Below, in pieces: positions 8,572 to 19,434 of a DNA stretch of 45,170 nt. The position numbers and the translations under genes are program-made. Under the pieces are notes generated by a model that was not told the origin of the DNA, did not search any database, and saw only the letters and a list, made by a program, of their open reading frames with translations. Numbering within the stretch: the stretch's first letter is position 1; every line of letters begins with the position of its first letter. This stretch comes from Gnetum montanum (Eukaryota; Streptophyta; Gnetopsida; Gnetales; Gnetaceae). The stretch spans positions 726,009 to 771,178 of the forward strand of contig MNCI01033529.1 in NCBI GenBank assembly GCA_015680685.1, given 5' to 3'.

Positions 8572-9638
8572 TGATGCTAACCTACCTTATCATGTAATGG
8601 GTAATTCTTCTGCCCAAGGTCCTAGATTGTCATCCACCTTCTGCCTATGACCATGGGTGGAAACCCTAGATAAGTTTGCTTTTATGGAGTGGATAGTAGA
8701 TGATATGATCAATCATCTAAAATAAATAGATCCTGAGATAGGTATATACTTAGGTTATTGCATTTTTTTTGTTTTGTAACTAACATTTCCTCTCTTTGAT
8801 GTAATAGCCTTGTGACTTAAATGGGACCCAAGAAGGGTAGTTGAAGTTGATGTTGTGCCTGAGCTTCCTCCTGAGGTATCAAAGGTGCCTTACCATATAT
8901 ATGAGGAGGTATGAGGAGGCAAGCAAAGGCATACTATAGTCAACATGGTCACTGTGGGAGTGTAGGCACATAAATGAGGATCTCTATAAGTGAGTTCAAA
9001 AACTCAATAAAAAGAAAGTAAGCTAGGTAGCTTGACTAAAGGACTTGCAATCGAGCTATGACTTTTTGATGGCTCATGATAAGCCAAACGGTAGCTAGTT
9101 CACGGTCATGATTGATTATGCTAGATATTGGTTAAACATAAGGGGAAAGAATGAGGCTACATGACAGGTAATTGAGCAATGCCTACAAATGGATCTCTTA
9201 GCCCAAAAGAACCAAGATTGGAAAAATTACAACGCCAAGAAGTATAAATGGGGGAAAGGGCAAAAGAATCACAACCATTAGTATAAAATGGAACATACTA
9301 TCTACTGCCAAAAATACAAAAATGAATCTATAGAATGCTAAGGTTGTGAATTATTCCTTGATGTAATTAGTGCCACCTAGGCTTATAATAGATTTTCAAA
9401 GCACTTGGTGGTCAGTGAGTCCCCAAAGAGGGAAATGACCATGCCTTCTGGGGAAACAACATTTGCTACATTTTGTTTGGGGCCACAAGTATGGATGTTT
9501 GTGGAGAAATGAAAAATCCTAATAGGCATTGATTTAGGAGAGGAGGACTAGCTAAATATGATAGAGGAGGAAATCCTCTGATGCTTAGAGTCTAGCCTCA
9601 GTAGGATACTACTAGACATGGATGCATGCCCATCTCAG
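8572..9638 (+). pseudogene. Further exons of the plus-strand gene, decayed
   Basis: Exon text at 8,572-8,741 (FMEWIVDDMINHLK and IDPEI) ends at a donor ATAG|GTATATAC (8,742). The acceptor GATGTAATAG (8,807) gives a 66-nt intron. After it come DPRRVVEVDVVPELPPEVSK, then a decayed stretch, then FLMAHDKPNGS, FTVMIDYARYW and NEAT, and finally QKNQDWKNYNAKKYKWGK, YNRFSKHLVVSESPKREM and LLDMDACPSQ, with stops at positions where Gln or Trp would be expected. Lys-rich and Gln-rich text before a Cys-containing patch might be a nucleic-acid-binding tail, but that is a guess. No family is recognised. Confidence 0.5.
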
Positions 9639-9735
9639 GTTGGTTAAGTTTACTTTATTATGATTTATTTCATGATAGCTTCATATGTTATCTTACCTAC
9701 TGATTGGTTTATTATTTTTTCTTTGGTTTGTACAG
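9639..9735 (+). other. Predicted 97-nt last intron
   Basis: The donor is ATCTCAG|GTTGGTTAAG (9,639) and the acceptor CTTTGGTTTGTACAG|GATCC (9,735), with a T-rich inside. The flanking frames join exactly between codons (CAG | GAT), and the second side runs 20 codons to a stop. Confidence 0.65.
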
Positions 9736-9798
9736 GATCCATATGAGGATGCAAGACCTAGCAGAGCAGCAGATAAGGATAGAGGGGAGGAGCCATAG
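9736..9798 (+). pseudogene. Terminal exon of the plus-strand gene
   Basis: The 20-codon open exon (DPYEDARPSRAADKDRGEEP) ends in TAG at 9,796-9,798. It is hydrophilic and charged, as expected of a C-terminal tail. The in-phase join with the preceding exon makes this the likely natural end of the gene. Confidence 0.55.
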
Positions 9799-9974
9799 TT
9801 CATATATTTTTTAAAATATTTGAAATGTCAACCCATTGTTGGGAAATTTTGTAACTTTGAAAGTGGACGTAATCTTGAACTATGTATTTAATTTACAATT
9901 AAAAAAGATCACAATACTTATTTTATTTCTTTTGCTTGGGATTTTTGTTGATGGAAGTAGGCCCCTTATGGGCC
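9799..9974. other. AT-rich 3' flank
   Basis: This is short AT-rich DNA with no coding look. It separates the plus-strand stop from the central minisatellite. I see no defined poly(A) signal beyond AT-richness. Confidence 0.3.
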
Positions 9975-10100
9975 CTGAGTGATAGTTTAAGGCCATTTTT
10001 GATCGTGGCTAATTTAAGATCATTTCAGGCCATGGCTAGTTTAAGGTCATTTTGAGCCATGCTATAGTTTTAGGACATTTTGAGCCAAGGGGATAGTCAA
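9975..10100. repeat. Central minisatellite between the two convergent units
   Basis: Four units of about 30 bp: 'tagtttaaggccatttttgatcgtgg', 'taatttaagatcatttcaggccatgg', 'tagtttaaggtcattttgagccatg' and 'tagttttaggacattttgagcc'. It lies where the plus-strand gene and the minus-strand gag-protease both end. Orientation relative to gag-protease is the same as that of the post-integrase arrays relative to pol. Confidence 0.7.
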
Positions 10101-10384
10101 ATAAATCATAACTAACATGGAAGGTAAACGTAATGAAAATTGAAACTATACAAATAAAAAAAAGTAGTAAAGATAAAAGAACTAAAAGACTAAATTAGGG
10201 ATGTACCCTAATTATGTAGATATTTCCTAACTCGATGTGGTTAGGTGATGCATACAACCTAGTAGACTTGGGGTGATACTCTTCTAGGTTATCATCAATT
10301 GTTGAAAAAGGAAATTTTGCCCATGGGGTTTCTCCATGTAGATCATTAGTTTTGCTTGGTTCACTTGTTGAACAACATTAGGTT

Positions 10385-10802
10385 TTGTTGCAAACAGATG
10401 ATGCATCTTCAGAGACTTCTATCTCCCACCCTTGTTCAGTGTTTATATTGTTGATGGCTTGGGGGCTATGTTTTCACCAAAGATTATCACTTCTCCCCCT
10501 GCATAGGGTAGGTGGATCTCTTGGTAGATTGGTAAAGAGAAAATCCTTAACTGGGCCAACCAAAATCTTCCTAAGATTAAGTTGAACCTAGGCATCTCCT
10601 CTACAATAATGAATTTTGCATTAGTGGGGAATCGATCCCCTACCACAAAATAAATGGTGACTGTTCCCTTGACTATGATGCATGCCCCATTGAATGACTT
10701 TAAAAAAGAAGTTATCATGGGCTTGATTTGATCCACGAGGCCCAACTTATCAACATCAGGGAATGGGATGGCGTTGGTTATGGCTCCATCATTGACATGC
10801 AT
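10385..10802 (-). pseudogene. Retropepsin (protease) domain
   Basis: The open 119-codon stretch (10,802-10,443) begins around the active-site loop VNDGAITNAIP (family D-G-A/S), continues with DKLGL, SFNGA, KGTVTIYFVV, and FNLILGRFWL (family YNLLLGRPWLH), then EIHLPYAGGEVII (family FP-EGE-VTI). This is the aspartic protease that processes gag-pol in Ty3/gypsy elements. It lies downstream of gag on the same strand, as expected. What follows on this strand is not RT but the central minisatellite and then the antisense gene. The nearest same-strand RT is 6 kb away at 4,422. The start is not natural: the frame enters from a decayed upstream part. Confidence 0.85.
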
Positions 10803-11099
10803 CCTACAAATCTTGTATTAACCCACACAAATTGTTATGAACATAGGGGCAGTGGTTACTTGACCCCATTTAATATTGGATTTAATAGCTTAATCATGAA
10901 AAGTTAAGAGGGTTGATCATGGTTCTTCGACTATAGGAAGAAGTATCATGGCATGAATGGATTTTTCTTCTGTTGGCATATCTTCCTTAATAGGAATGGA
11001 TGCCAACATGTAGATCAGAGCCTCACAATGTGCAAAAGAAGTCATTATTAAATCATATAGACTCAAAGTTATATATATATATATTTTAAAGCTTTTCTA

Positions 11100-12522
11100 A
11101 CCTATGCAAGTGCATCTAGAAAATATTGTCCACTATCTAGTTGTTTGGTGGTTTTTATTTCCTCCCTGCATCCTAAGAGACAAATATTCCAAGGAGGTGG
11201 GGCCTTGGCCTTCGTTTGGTTTGTAGGCTTTTGAGCTTTGGTAGTAGCTTGCTGTAAATGCATTTTTGTCTTATCTTTAGATGGTGGAGCCATGGGAATC
11301 ACTGACAAGGGGGTGGGATTTGGGGGACCTAATTTAGTGCATTCCCTAGCCATCTTGTCAACTAGGTGCTCATCATGTTTTCTCAGGAGAGAATGGTGTG
11401 ATGCATTCCCCACCACCAAATTCTGGGTAGGTGGGGGTTTTGCATGTTTTTGCACTTTTAGGACAACTGGTGCTTGGGTTGTTACTGCAACAGATTGTGG
11501 GGCCTTGACCATGAAAGGTGTAATGAGCACCTACAATGGTACCTTAATGGAAAAGGGGCCCGTGACCAAGTTAACATTGACACTTTCGTGCCACCGGAGG
11601 GCACATGAATCATAAATGGTTCCTATGTTGCCTCTACATCATCATCAATGCTAATAGTGTTAATGGTATATCCTGTACTACTAGCATTCAATGGGTCCTT
11701 ATAGACATTCATAGATTGGTTCTCTAGCCAGATAGGATTTCTTTCATCAAGGACCAACTTACCTTGATAAATCATGTGCTAAATATCATCTTTCAGTGCT
11801 AAATAGTAAGCTATGTCATGGCCTTGTAATTGATGGTAGTTGTAGAATTGGTCCAGTTTGAACTTTTTAGGTACTGGAGGCTCATTAGGCATAGTCACAG
11901 ATGGGTCCTGGAGAATCTCACAATACCTCTCATGATATTTGTAGGCATCTTTTGACATTTTTTTATGTTGTATGCATCTAGCATTTAGTAGTTGATCCAA
12001 AATCTTCGATGGCTTAATCAGTAGAGGGGTATATTTTGAGTGATCCTTATGGTCAAATTTTGGCCTTGGTGGAGCTTTCCCTATGGCCATTGATGATGCG
12101 AGTTGGTTGGTTTCCACATTGCTATATCTTGAATTTTTGTTGGTAGTGGTCAGGGCCTTAGGCATTGTAGCCACCTGTTTATTGTTGGAGGGATTGACTT
12201 CATTAGCCACAGTTACCATAGTGGTTGTTGTGGCTTTTCCTTTCTCCTTATCTTTCTTTACATGGGCATTCTTGTAAGCTATGTAAGCCAGGTCCTTACT
12301 AGCCTTTATTGCATCTTGTATGCTCTTTGTTTGAGCAAATTCTTGACTAAGGGAGCTTGGGGCTAAATAATATAGCTTATATTTAATAAAATCATTTATG
12401 ACATCCTTAAAAATGGCTAGTAAGTGAGCTTCAGAAATTGGCTCAAGAATCTCATTTAGGGTGGCACTCCAACATTGTATGAATTTCTGCACGAGTTTTA
12501 GTGCTTCTTGTTTAACATTCAT
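11100..12522 (-). pseudogene. Gag capsid, zinc-knuckle-like and linker part
   Basis: Open stretch 12,522-11,779 (247 codons) holds the retrotransposon gag capsid fold (KQEALKLVQKFIQCWSATLN, then EPISEAHLLAIFKDVINDF), a Lys-rich and Thr/Asn-rich linker, and a knuckle-like end, FYNYHQLQGHDIAYYLALKD. Compared with the family pattern C-x-Y-H-x-x-x-G-H-D-x-x-x-C-x-x-LK, both Cys positions are Tyr, as G-to-A decay of TGT/TGC gives. A second open stretch, 11,530-11,102, is a Pro/Lys-rich linker leading towards protease. Gag forms the particle that packages element RNA. Confidence 0.82.
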
Positions 12523-14053
12523 AAGCTAATCTAAAGTGGCTTCCAACTTTAAGTTGTACTTGAAGTGGGTTACAAATTGGTGTAACAACTCCTCAAGAGT
12601 TGAAATGGAAGCATAATGAAGTATGCAATACTAATCTAAGGTCTTACTAGTAAAAGACATGGAGAAGACACGGATGACGGTGTGTGGCCATGGTTGCAGC
12701 ATCAAGGACTCTAATCAAAAGTGACTAGGTGGGCATTTGGGTCACATTCTCCATTTTATTTCATAAATTGGGGAAGTTGGATTCTAGGGGGCAATGTGAG
12801 CAGAGGGACAACGAGGCTAATAGGATCATCCTAGTAAAAGTCCATTACATGGACTATTTTAAAGCTAGCAGGTTTAAGCCATTTAACCTTATCAGTGAGG
12901 GTTTGGATGAGTTGAAACACTTGGTCTAGACTTAGGAATGTTGTAGAGGGTTGCATTAGTTGTACCACTAGTAGTGCCATCGGAGCGGCTACCATGGGTG
13001 GTGCTATTGGTGCAGTTACCAATCCCATTGGGGGTGCTATCAAAGTGGCTCCCATTAGTAATGCTGCCAATGTGGTTACTATATTAGGGATGCTATCAGA
13101 GTAGCTCCCATTGGTAGTGCCACCAGAGCAACTACCAATCCCAATGGGGGTGGTGCCATTAGAGTGGCCCACAACCCCATAGGTGGTTATACCATATGTA
13201 ACGCTTGATATATTTTCAGTTGTGAATAGGGTCGAATATGGGACAATTGCACGATAGGGAAGGATGTTGCTACCCACCATGTGGTTGAGGTTGGAGCTAC
13301 TGTTGGTGGTGGGATTGATATAGAAGGGGTAATAGGAACAGAGTTCTTTTGTGGCTACGATGTGGGTATCGTATGCACATATGGCAATGTGGATGTCATG
13401 GACATTGGCTATAAATATTGAATAGACTACGAAGGAACAATAGAGAGAAAGGAGGTTGAAGGTCCCACATGTTGTTGCGTCAATAACATCTATTGGCTAC
13501 CTATCACCAACAAAGGTTTGGGTTGTAGTAGTGTCGAAACTATTGCAAAGGGGGTAGAAGACTCTGACTAGTGTGAAAGAAACACAGAGGTAGACTGTGA
13601 GGCTGAGGCATAGAGTAGGCCACCACCTTTGGAATGGGATTCAAACTTCTCTTGCCCATCTTTAAGGGGCTCATTATAGTGGGATGCTATGTTCCACTCT
13701 TTTGACCCACTCATTCGCATATGTTGGTCCAAGATCCACTAGAAATTTTTAGTAAGTGATATAACTGCATCAGCGGTGGGAAGGACCTCCCTTCCATTTT
13801 GATGAATAATTTCAAAGCTATGCATTTTTCTATTTCTTGGTGCTCCAAAAATAGGCTCACTTGAACCTTCACACATAAATAGTTGTATCATTCCTCATCC
13901 AACATTGTGTGCTTAGGGGATTGGTGTTGTAGTCTAAGAGACTATCATTGTAGGCATACTGGGCTTAGTGGTTGCTCGACATCCATGATATGTTGTAGGG
14001 GATGAGTTATCTCTAAGCTTGAGGGGGCAGCTAAGGTGCTAGATTGGTTCATT
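12523..14053 (-). pseudogene. N-terminal part of gag (low complexity, broken)
   Basis: It starts from an ATG at 14,053 (GTGAAAATGAACC), similar in context to the RT start (GGGAAAATGAG). Readable blocks are SSLEITHPLQH, LEHQEIEKCIALKLFI, SGSWTNICE, MGKRSLNPIPKVVAYSMPQP, and the open 149-codon stretch 13,280-12,831, rich in Gly, Thr, Ala and Pro with repeating APP/PMG units, which then enters LDQVFQLIQTLTDKVKWLKP. At least eight stops occur. The gag family assignment comes from the downstream capsid part. The Pro/Ala/Gly-rich N-terminus is typical of long Tat gags. Confidence 0.65.
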
Positions 14054-14536
14054 TTCACTATGTCAAAAAAGGATGTGAGAAGAAGAAAAACTTGTAAGAA
14101 CTATTCAAATGTAGTAAATTTTGAGCTAAAAATCTTAAGTAGGTAAGCTATGAAGAAGATAAGCCAAAAATGGCTAAGTCTAAAAATGTTTAAAAAATGG
14201 TAATCTATGTTGTTACGCTTATCATGCTCTATGGGACTATCACATTGATAGGGTTGTCATGCTCGACAAAACACTTCAAGCTTGATGCAGTAAACAATTT
14301 TGGAATTTCTATCCTGTAGGATTCTAGAGGAACTGTCAACTAGGACCAATCCACATCAACTAAAACATATAAAACTCCTACGTTAGCCTATGATTGAGCT
14401 ACTACCGTGGTAGGTTCACAGGGGTGTTATGTCTATGCTAGCTTGCTACTAGTGACAGGGGTACAAAAAGCATGTAGGACTACCTATGGTACATAGAAGG
14501 AATAGGAGGCCCTTCTTCTAGGACCAAAAACTATAG
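14054..14536 (-). other. Untranslated leader between LTR-like block and gag
   Basis: About 480 bp without coding text. If 14,537 is the LTR end, a primer-binding site should start here. The minus strand reads TAGTTTTTGGTCCTAGAAG, which matches neither the initiator-Met type (TGGTATCAGAGC) nor the TGGCGCCGTTGCCGGGGA type. The primer is unresolved. Confidence 0.35.
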
Positions 14537-16640
14537 CATTCGAAAACATTGGTGGCTAGAACACCGAGGGGTCATTAGGCATACAGCCTAACCCCAAGTC
14601 TGTGGGAGGGCCATGCTGGAGAAAATGGAAATGGGGCATCCTGAATAGTTTGGTTGATCAAATAGGGACTTATGTGGTGTACGATAATTATTTGCAAATA
14701 GAGTTTTTACAGTGTCACACGTGAGAGCTAGAATAGGAAGTATTGGGATAGACAACAACATGAGTGTACCAATACGTGTTAACAATAGAATTAAGAAATT
14801 ATGCTAACAATTTGAAACACATGCTGAAAGAAAATGAAGTGTAAGCTTAGGTGAAGAAATGCACCACCCCAAGCTTGGGGAACGTAGCTCTTGATTAAAT
14901 GATGTATGAAACTAATACATAGTATCAAATAGGCATAGCAAGACAATAGGGTAGTATGGTCATAGTTCCTAGGATGTTATAGACGTGGTGCTGATGGCTG
15001 CTAGGGGAGCTGGACCTACTAGGTTGATCATCATCATGCTGTGTGGGTACAGGGTTGTGACATTCAACAAGGTGTCATGCTTGGGTGCTCAAGTGCCAAG
15101 GTGAGGAAGGTGCTAGGACTACTCTAATGCTGAGATTTTCTGATCATCAACCTTTTGCTTGCCAACCTTTTGCAAAAGCCAACTACAAAATCCAACCCTT
15201 AAAATGCTAATTATTGGGGTATTTATCGAGCTAGGATTATTAGGTGATATGGATTAGATGCCATGTGGCCTGGGTCCCACACAACATGAGTGTTAGCAAG
15301 TCACATGGACATGCTACACTTAAAGTGTCAAGCTCTGCAAGACAAGAACAAGAACTAAGCCACTACCCAACCATGACTACACTACCTCAACTACATGTGC
15401 CAAAGTCTAAGGGACTGTGATGTACCTACAAACAATGCCAAGACAAGTGCAACTAGGATCCTATGCTCTAGGACTACATCTTCCCCCTCTTCTAAGTAGG
15501 GTCAAGCATAGGGAAAATTTTGGGGATTAATAGGGGGTACAAGAACAAAGAAAACTATTGATCTTGGCTATCAAGGAGATGCCAAAGTAGGAACAAAGGT
15601 AGATGTCGATCTTTGGAAACTTTTGGAGGCATTCAAAGGAATTTTTTAAGTGTTACACTATCTATGCTACCTAGCATGATAAAGCATAACATGAACACTT
15701 AGAAAAATTTTCGAGGTTTTGGCCTACTACGCTATCTACTCTACATAGTGTAGTAGAGTGTAGCATCCTTTTTCCAATGAATTTTGCCAAAATTTAAAAT
15801 GTTTTGTCATGTCATGCTAATCACACTCTGGGGTATAGTAGGGCAAGCAACTTTAACAGCTAAAAAATGCAAATCCCATGTCAAAATGGCTTGATAACTT
15901 TTTATTCCATACTTAGAAAATTTTTGACCTTGAAAATCTGTTGCGTTGTCTATGCTATGCAGCATGGTAGAGCGTAACACCAATTTTTAATGAATTTTGA
16001 CAAAACTTTCCATGTTTTTCCATGGTAGACTGACCACACTTTGAGGATCAAGTAGGACAGGCAACCTTAGAAGTCAAAAAATTGCCAAATGCACACTCCA
16101 TGTCTGGTCCAACACTTAGAAAAATTTAAGTCCTGAAACTTGTACTACATTGTCTATGCTATGTAGCATAGCAAAGTGTAACAAGCCCAAAGGTAGAAAG
16201 TTAGCTAAACTATTTTTTCCAACTTAAGCATTTTTGACAACTCCTAGCCTAGCACTTGGGTAGATTGGCAACCGAGACATGTGTCAAGCTGGGCAAGTTG
16301 AAGAGTGTGGCAAGCTTGATGGCTTAGGAGATAGAAAATTTGCCAAACTGTTTAGTCCATCCTTAGTGTCCTTTTGACCACTTTTGTCTTGTAATTTGTG
16401 CAAATTGGCCTTCGAGACATGTGCTATGCTAGGGAGCATAGTAGACAGGCTTATAAAAATTTTTCAAACATCAAGACTTCCACAATGCTACGCTATCTAT
16501 GTTACATAGTGTGACACTAGACTTAGAAAAGTTTTGCCCAAGTTTTGACACTTAGAAAAATCTACTATTGAGTCACCAGAGCTTGAAATTAGTGGTGTTT
16601 CAGCAATGGTCCTTGACTATGGTAGGCTACATCCCCTAAA
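14537..16640 (-). repeat. LTR-like block, right-inner copy
   Basis: Read on the minus strand, this block is homologous to 21,270-23,182 on plus. Shared landmarks include GCTGAAACACCACTA / ATGAAACACCACTAG, ATGCTCCCTAGCATAG, TAGATAGCGTAGCA, the GATGATCAGAAAATC stretch, the ACTCATG-TGTGGACCCAGG stretch, and at the end CTCGGTGTTCTAGCCACCAA. Homology stops just beyond 14,537 / 23,182. With the promoter part (16,640-17,290) it forms a 2.75-kb unit ahead of gag, of a size and place that fit a 5' LTR. It is rich in a palindromic motif (see 15,730-16,512). Confidence 0.65.
15730..16512. repeat. Dispersed palindrome CTATGCTA-tg-TAGCATAG
   Basis: Near-perfect inverted repeats recur at about 15,731, 15,945, 16,155, 16,425 and 16,483, each followed by 'gtgta(a/g)ca' and preceded within some tens of bases by 'cacttagaaaaattt'. 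The spacing is roughly 60-270 bp. The homologous block has them at about 21,398, 21,466, 21,734 and 22,045. The stem is 8 bp with a 2-base centre. Confidence 0.65.
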
Positions 16641-17290
16641 CTCCAAGACCCTAAAGCACAAATGTTGAAAGCAAAAATGGAAATAAGAAATCAAGAGTAG
16701 GGCATGATAGCATACCTAGCAGATGGTGCCTCTTGACGCTCTTTGATGCATGCCCTAGAGAGACGTTGCAAGGTGTGCTCACCCTTGTTAATATTAGCAA
16801 GGCCAAGGTATCTATGCTCACTCCTATGTGTCATTTTCTCACTGTTAAGCTTTGGCTCTTTTGTTGTCATGCTCTATGGGTGATGCACTCTGCTTCGATC
16901 ATGCCATGCTCAAAAGACTATTGGCTCTAATGGTGAAAATGATAGGTTTACTATGGGTAAACCCCTATTTATACCCTTCAGGGTCAAGTGACACATCACC
17001 CCCTAGGACATCCCATGTCCCGTGCATAACATGGAATGCTCCATGTCCTACACGTAACACAAAATGTCTTGTTTCTTGCATGTAACACATAACATCCCAT
17101 GTTCCATGCAGTGTAACACCTAGAGTTAGAAAAGTTTTTTAACTTTTTCAGCTTTTCACACTTAGAATTTTTTTTACATTTTTTCTACTTTCTTGATGAA
17201 CATTTAACTTGGCCCTATGTTTCAAGCCTTTCAATCCTTGCTTAGGTTTACACCTTCTGCATAGTTTACAGTATGCTATGACCTTAAACT
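16640..17290 (-). promoter_or_regulatory. Right divergent promoter and spliced leader
   Basis: This is the inverted counterpart of 4,557-5,215. On the minus strand it has a minisatellite unit (17,290), ~29-bp repeats at about 17,120-16,995, TATAAATAG (16,973-16,965), and a leader ending in the donor GCTAG|GTATG (GT pairs with 16,715-16,714). It points towards gag. The RT of the right arm starts 190 bp away in the other direction. In a usual LTR this would be U3, R and the start of U5. Confidence 0.7.
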
Positions 17291-17299
17291 GGCAATTTT

Positions 17300-17467
17300 A
17301 TGACCTATCACAACTATAGCAAAGAATACAAAAATAATAATAAAATACATATAAATAAATTATTTCTGATACTATATAGTTAATTTATATAACATTGTCT
17401 TCCTTATTTTATGCATTTTACTTCATTAAAATAGGTGCCACTTGATGTTGTTTTTGTTATCTTACAG
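17300..17467 (+). promoter_or_regulatory. Intron-like 3' end and acceptor before the right RT
   Basis: AT-rich DNA ends in TTTTTGTTATCTTACAG at 17,467. It is followed by GATCTCTTGAAAAAATG, matching the left copy base for base at most positions. The stretch is longer than its left counterpart by about 40 bp of A/T. No donor is identified. Confidence 0.5.
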
Positions 17468-17481
17468 GATCTCTTGAAAAA

Positions 17482-18790
17482 ATGAACACATATGAGAGTT
17501 TTCATTCACCTTTAATCGTAACTAGACCTTATGGCAAGCTCATGAGATGCATAAACACAAAAATTTTGGACTTTGAATTGCCTTCTTATGACACCAACAT
17601 AGCATCCCTAAAGACATCACTAGATTTTCCAGAACATCTAGTCTGAGCTCTAGACTTAGAAGTAGGTGACATGACTAAGGATCCCCACATAGAAGCCTCT
17701 ATAACCACATGTAAAGTTGAGGCAAAAACATTAAAACTTAGTTTTTTTTACTGGAGCCTCAAATTCAATGAAACATCTCTAGAGTCCTTAGCGATAATGT
17801 TAAGGTGGTTGCATGGTCTTATGAGGACATGCTAGGCTTAGACCCATGTATAATATAATACAACATTATTTTAGATCTATGTGCTAAACCAATAAAACAA
17901 AAGGCCTGTAAAATCAAGCCTAAGATCGCATTGGTTGTCCACGATAAAATCACTAAACTTTACCAAGCCGATTTCATCCAAGTAGTTAACTATATAGATT
18001 GGGTTTCAAACATCATATTTTTCCCCAAGAAAACCATAGGAATATGCATTTGCATAGACTTCCAAGACCTAAACAAGACATCCATTAAAGATGATTTCCA
18101 ATTACCCAGTATTGACCAACTCATTGATACTACAGCTAATCATGCCTTGTTATCCTTCATGGACCGATTTTCAGGGTACAGCCAAATTTGCATCAACCTA
18201 GAGCACCAATTTACCACTACTTTCATGACCCCTTAGGGGAAATTTTATTATAAAATTATGCCTTTTGGATTAAAGAATGTAGGAGAACATGCAATGACAT
18301 ACATCTTTAGTGACTATCTACTAGAACAGCTCAATGACTACATTGATGACATAACGGTCAAGTCCAAAATGGCTCATGACCATGCAAGTGACTTGGACCA
18401 TATCCTCAAATGCTACTATAGACATGACCTCAAGCTTAACCCAAAAAAATATGTTTTTGGCATTAAAACTAGTTGGATGTTAGGCTTTGTGGTATCAAAA
18501 ATAGGAATATGCGTAGACCCTAACAAAGTCAAAGCTATGATCAACTTGGTGCCTCTAGAAAACCTTAAAGAGTTATGTGGATTACAAGGTAGAATACAAT
18601 TCATACATAGGTTTATCACAAGGTTAACTAATAAGCTACAAACAATGCAACATCTACTCAAAAAAGGAATAAACTTTAAGTGGATAGATCAATGCTAAGA
18701 GGCATTTGACAACTTGAAAAAGAAGCTAGTTCAACTTCCAATAGTCTACCCTCCATAAAGAGATAAGCCTTTCTACATCTACCTTGCAAC
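17482..18790 (+). pseudogene. Reverse transcriptase of the right Tat-like pol
   Basis: It starts at the ATG 17,482 in the same context as the left RT. After the pre-RT segment (SPLIV-RPYGKLMR) the open stretch 17,931-18,236 has KLYQADFIQ, DWVSNI, CIDFQDLNK, DDFQLPSIDQLID and FMDRFSGYSQI. After one stop, 18,258-18,698 has MPFGLKN, the catalytic YIDD, LNPKKYVFG, MLGFVVSK, VDPNKVKAM and GLQGRIQFIHRFI. A short deletion removes the 'ATYQ' part after MPFGLKN. RNase H begins (RDKPFYIYLATSN) and is cut off at about 18,797. It diverges clearly from the left copy, so the two arms are old. Confidence 0.92.
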
Positions 18791-19407
18791 CTCAAACATG
18801 TCCATTACTTTTTCATCAAACACTCTTTTTCATCCCCATAGTACTCGTAGGTGAATGGTCAAGCGAAAGCTACAAACAAGGTCATCGTCAATTTCCTGAA
18901 GAGGATGCTTAATAATAGCAAATGATGATGGCACAAACAATTATTCTACACACTTTGGGCCTACTGCATGACATCCAGAATTGCAATAGGTAGAATGCCA
19001 TATAGTCTTGTGTATGAATCTGAATCAATGTTGCATCTTGAATTGCAGGTCCCATCACTTTGCATGATTCTCTCAAATTTCATGGATGAGGCTCAGAATA
19101 ATGAGTTGAAAACCATAAACATTAACTCCATGGAGGAAGAGCACATCCAAACACTTAATTGCATCAAGATACCAAGAGAAGAAACACCAAAAGCATCACC
19201 ACAATCAGCATCAACGCCTAATCAGAAAAGGAGACCTAGTCCTCATGGTCATTTGCAAGCCCATGGACAAATTTTTAGCCAACTAGGAAGGGCCTTTCTT
19301 GGTCACTAAGGTGTACAACAATGACACCTTCAAGCTCACTGATCTAGGTGGCAATGAGTTTTCCAACCTTGTTAACCACTTGTACCTGAAGCCATACTAC
19401 ACCTGAC
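18791..19407 (+). pseudogene. Integrase tail fused by deletion to RNase H start
   Basis: At about 18,797 the RNase H text jumps to the end of the integrase core ('catcaaacactc', then NGQAKATNK). About 1.5 kb is missing relative to the left copy: nearly all RNase H, the whole second RNase H and most of integrase. The third catalytic residue is again Lys. The C-terminal domain follows in 18,968-19,309 (IGRMPYSLVYESE, FMDEAQNNE) and ends with NHLYLKPYYT and TGA at 19,405-19,407. A frameshift lies near 19,180. Only T or TT is shared at the breakpoint, so end joining is the likely cause. Confidence 0.82.
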
Positions 19408-19434
19408 ATGTAGTATCTCATTGACAACAAAAGC

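Noticed and set aside
11238-11615. Plus-strand 125-codon ORF
   Set aside because: Antisense to the gag linker, which has the matching frame and family context.
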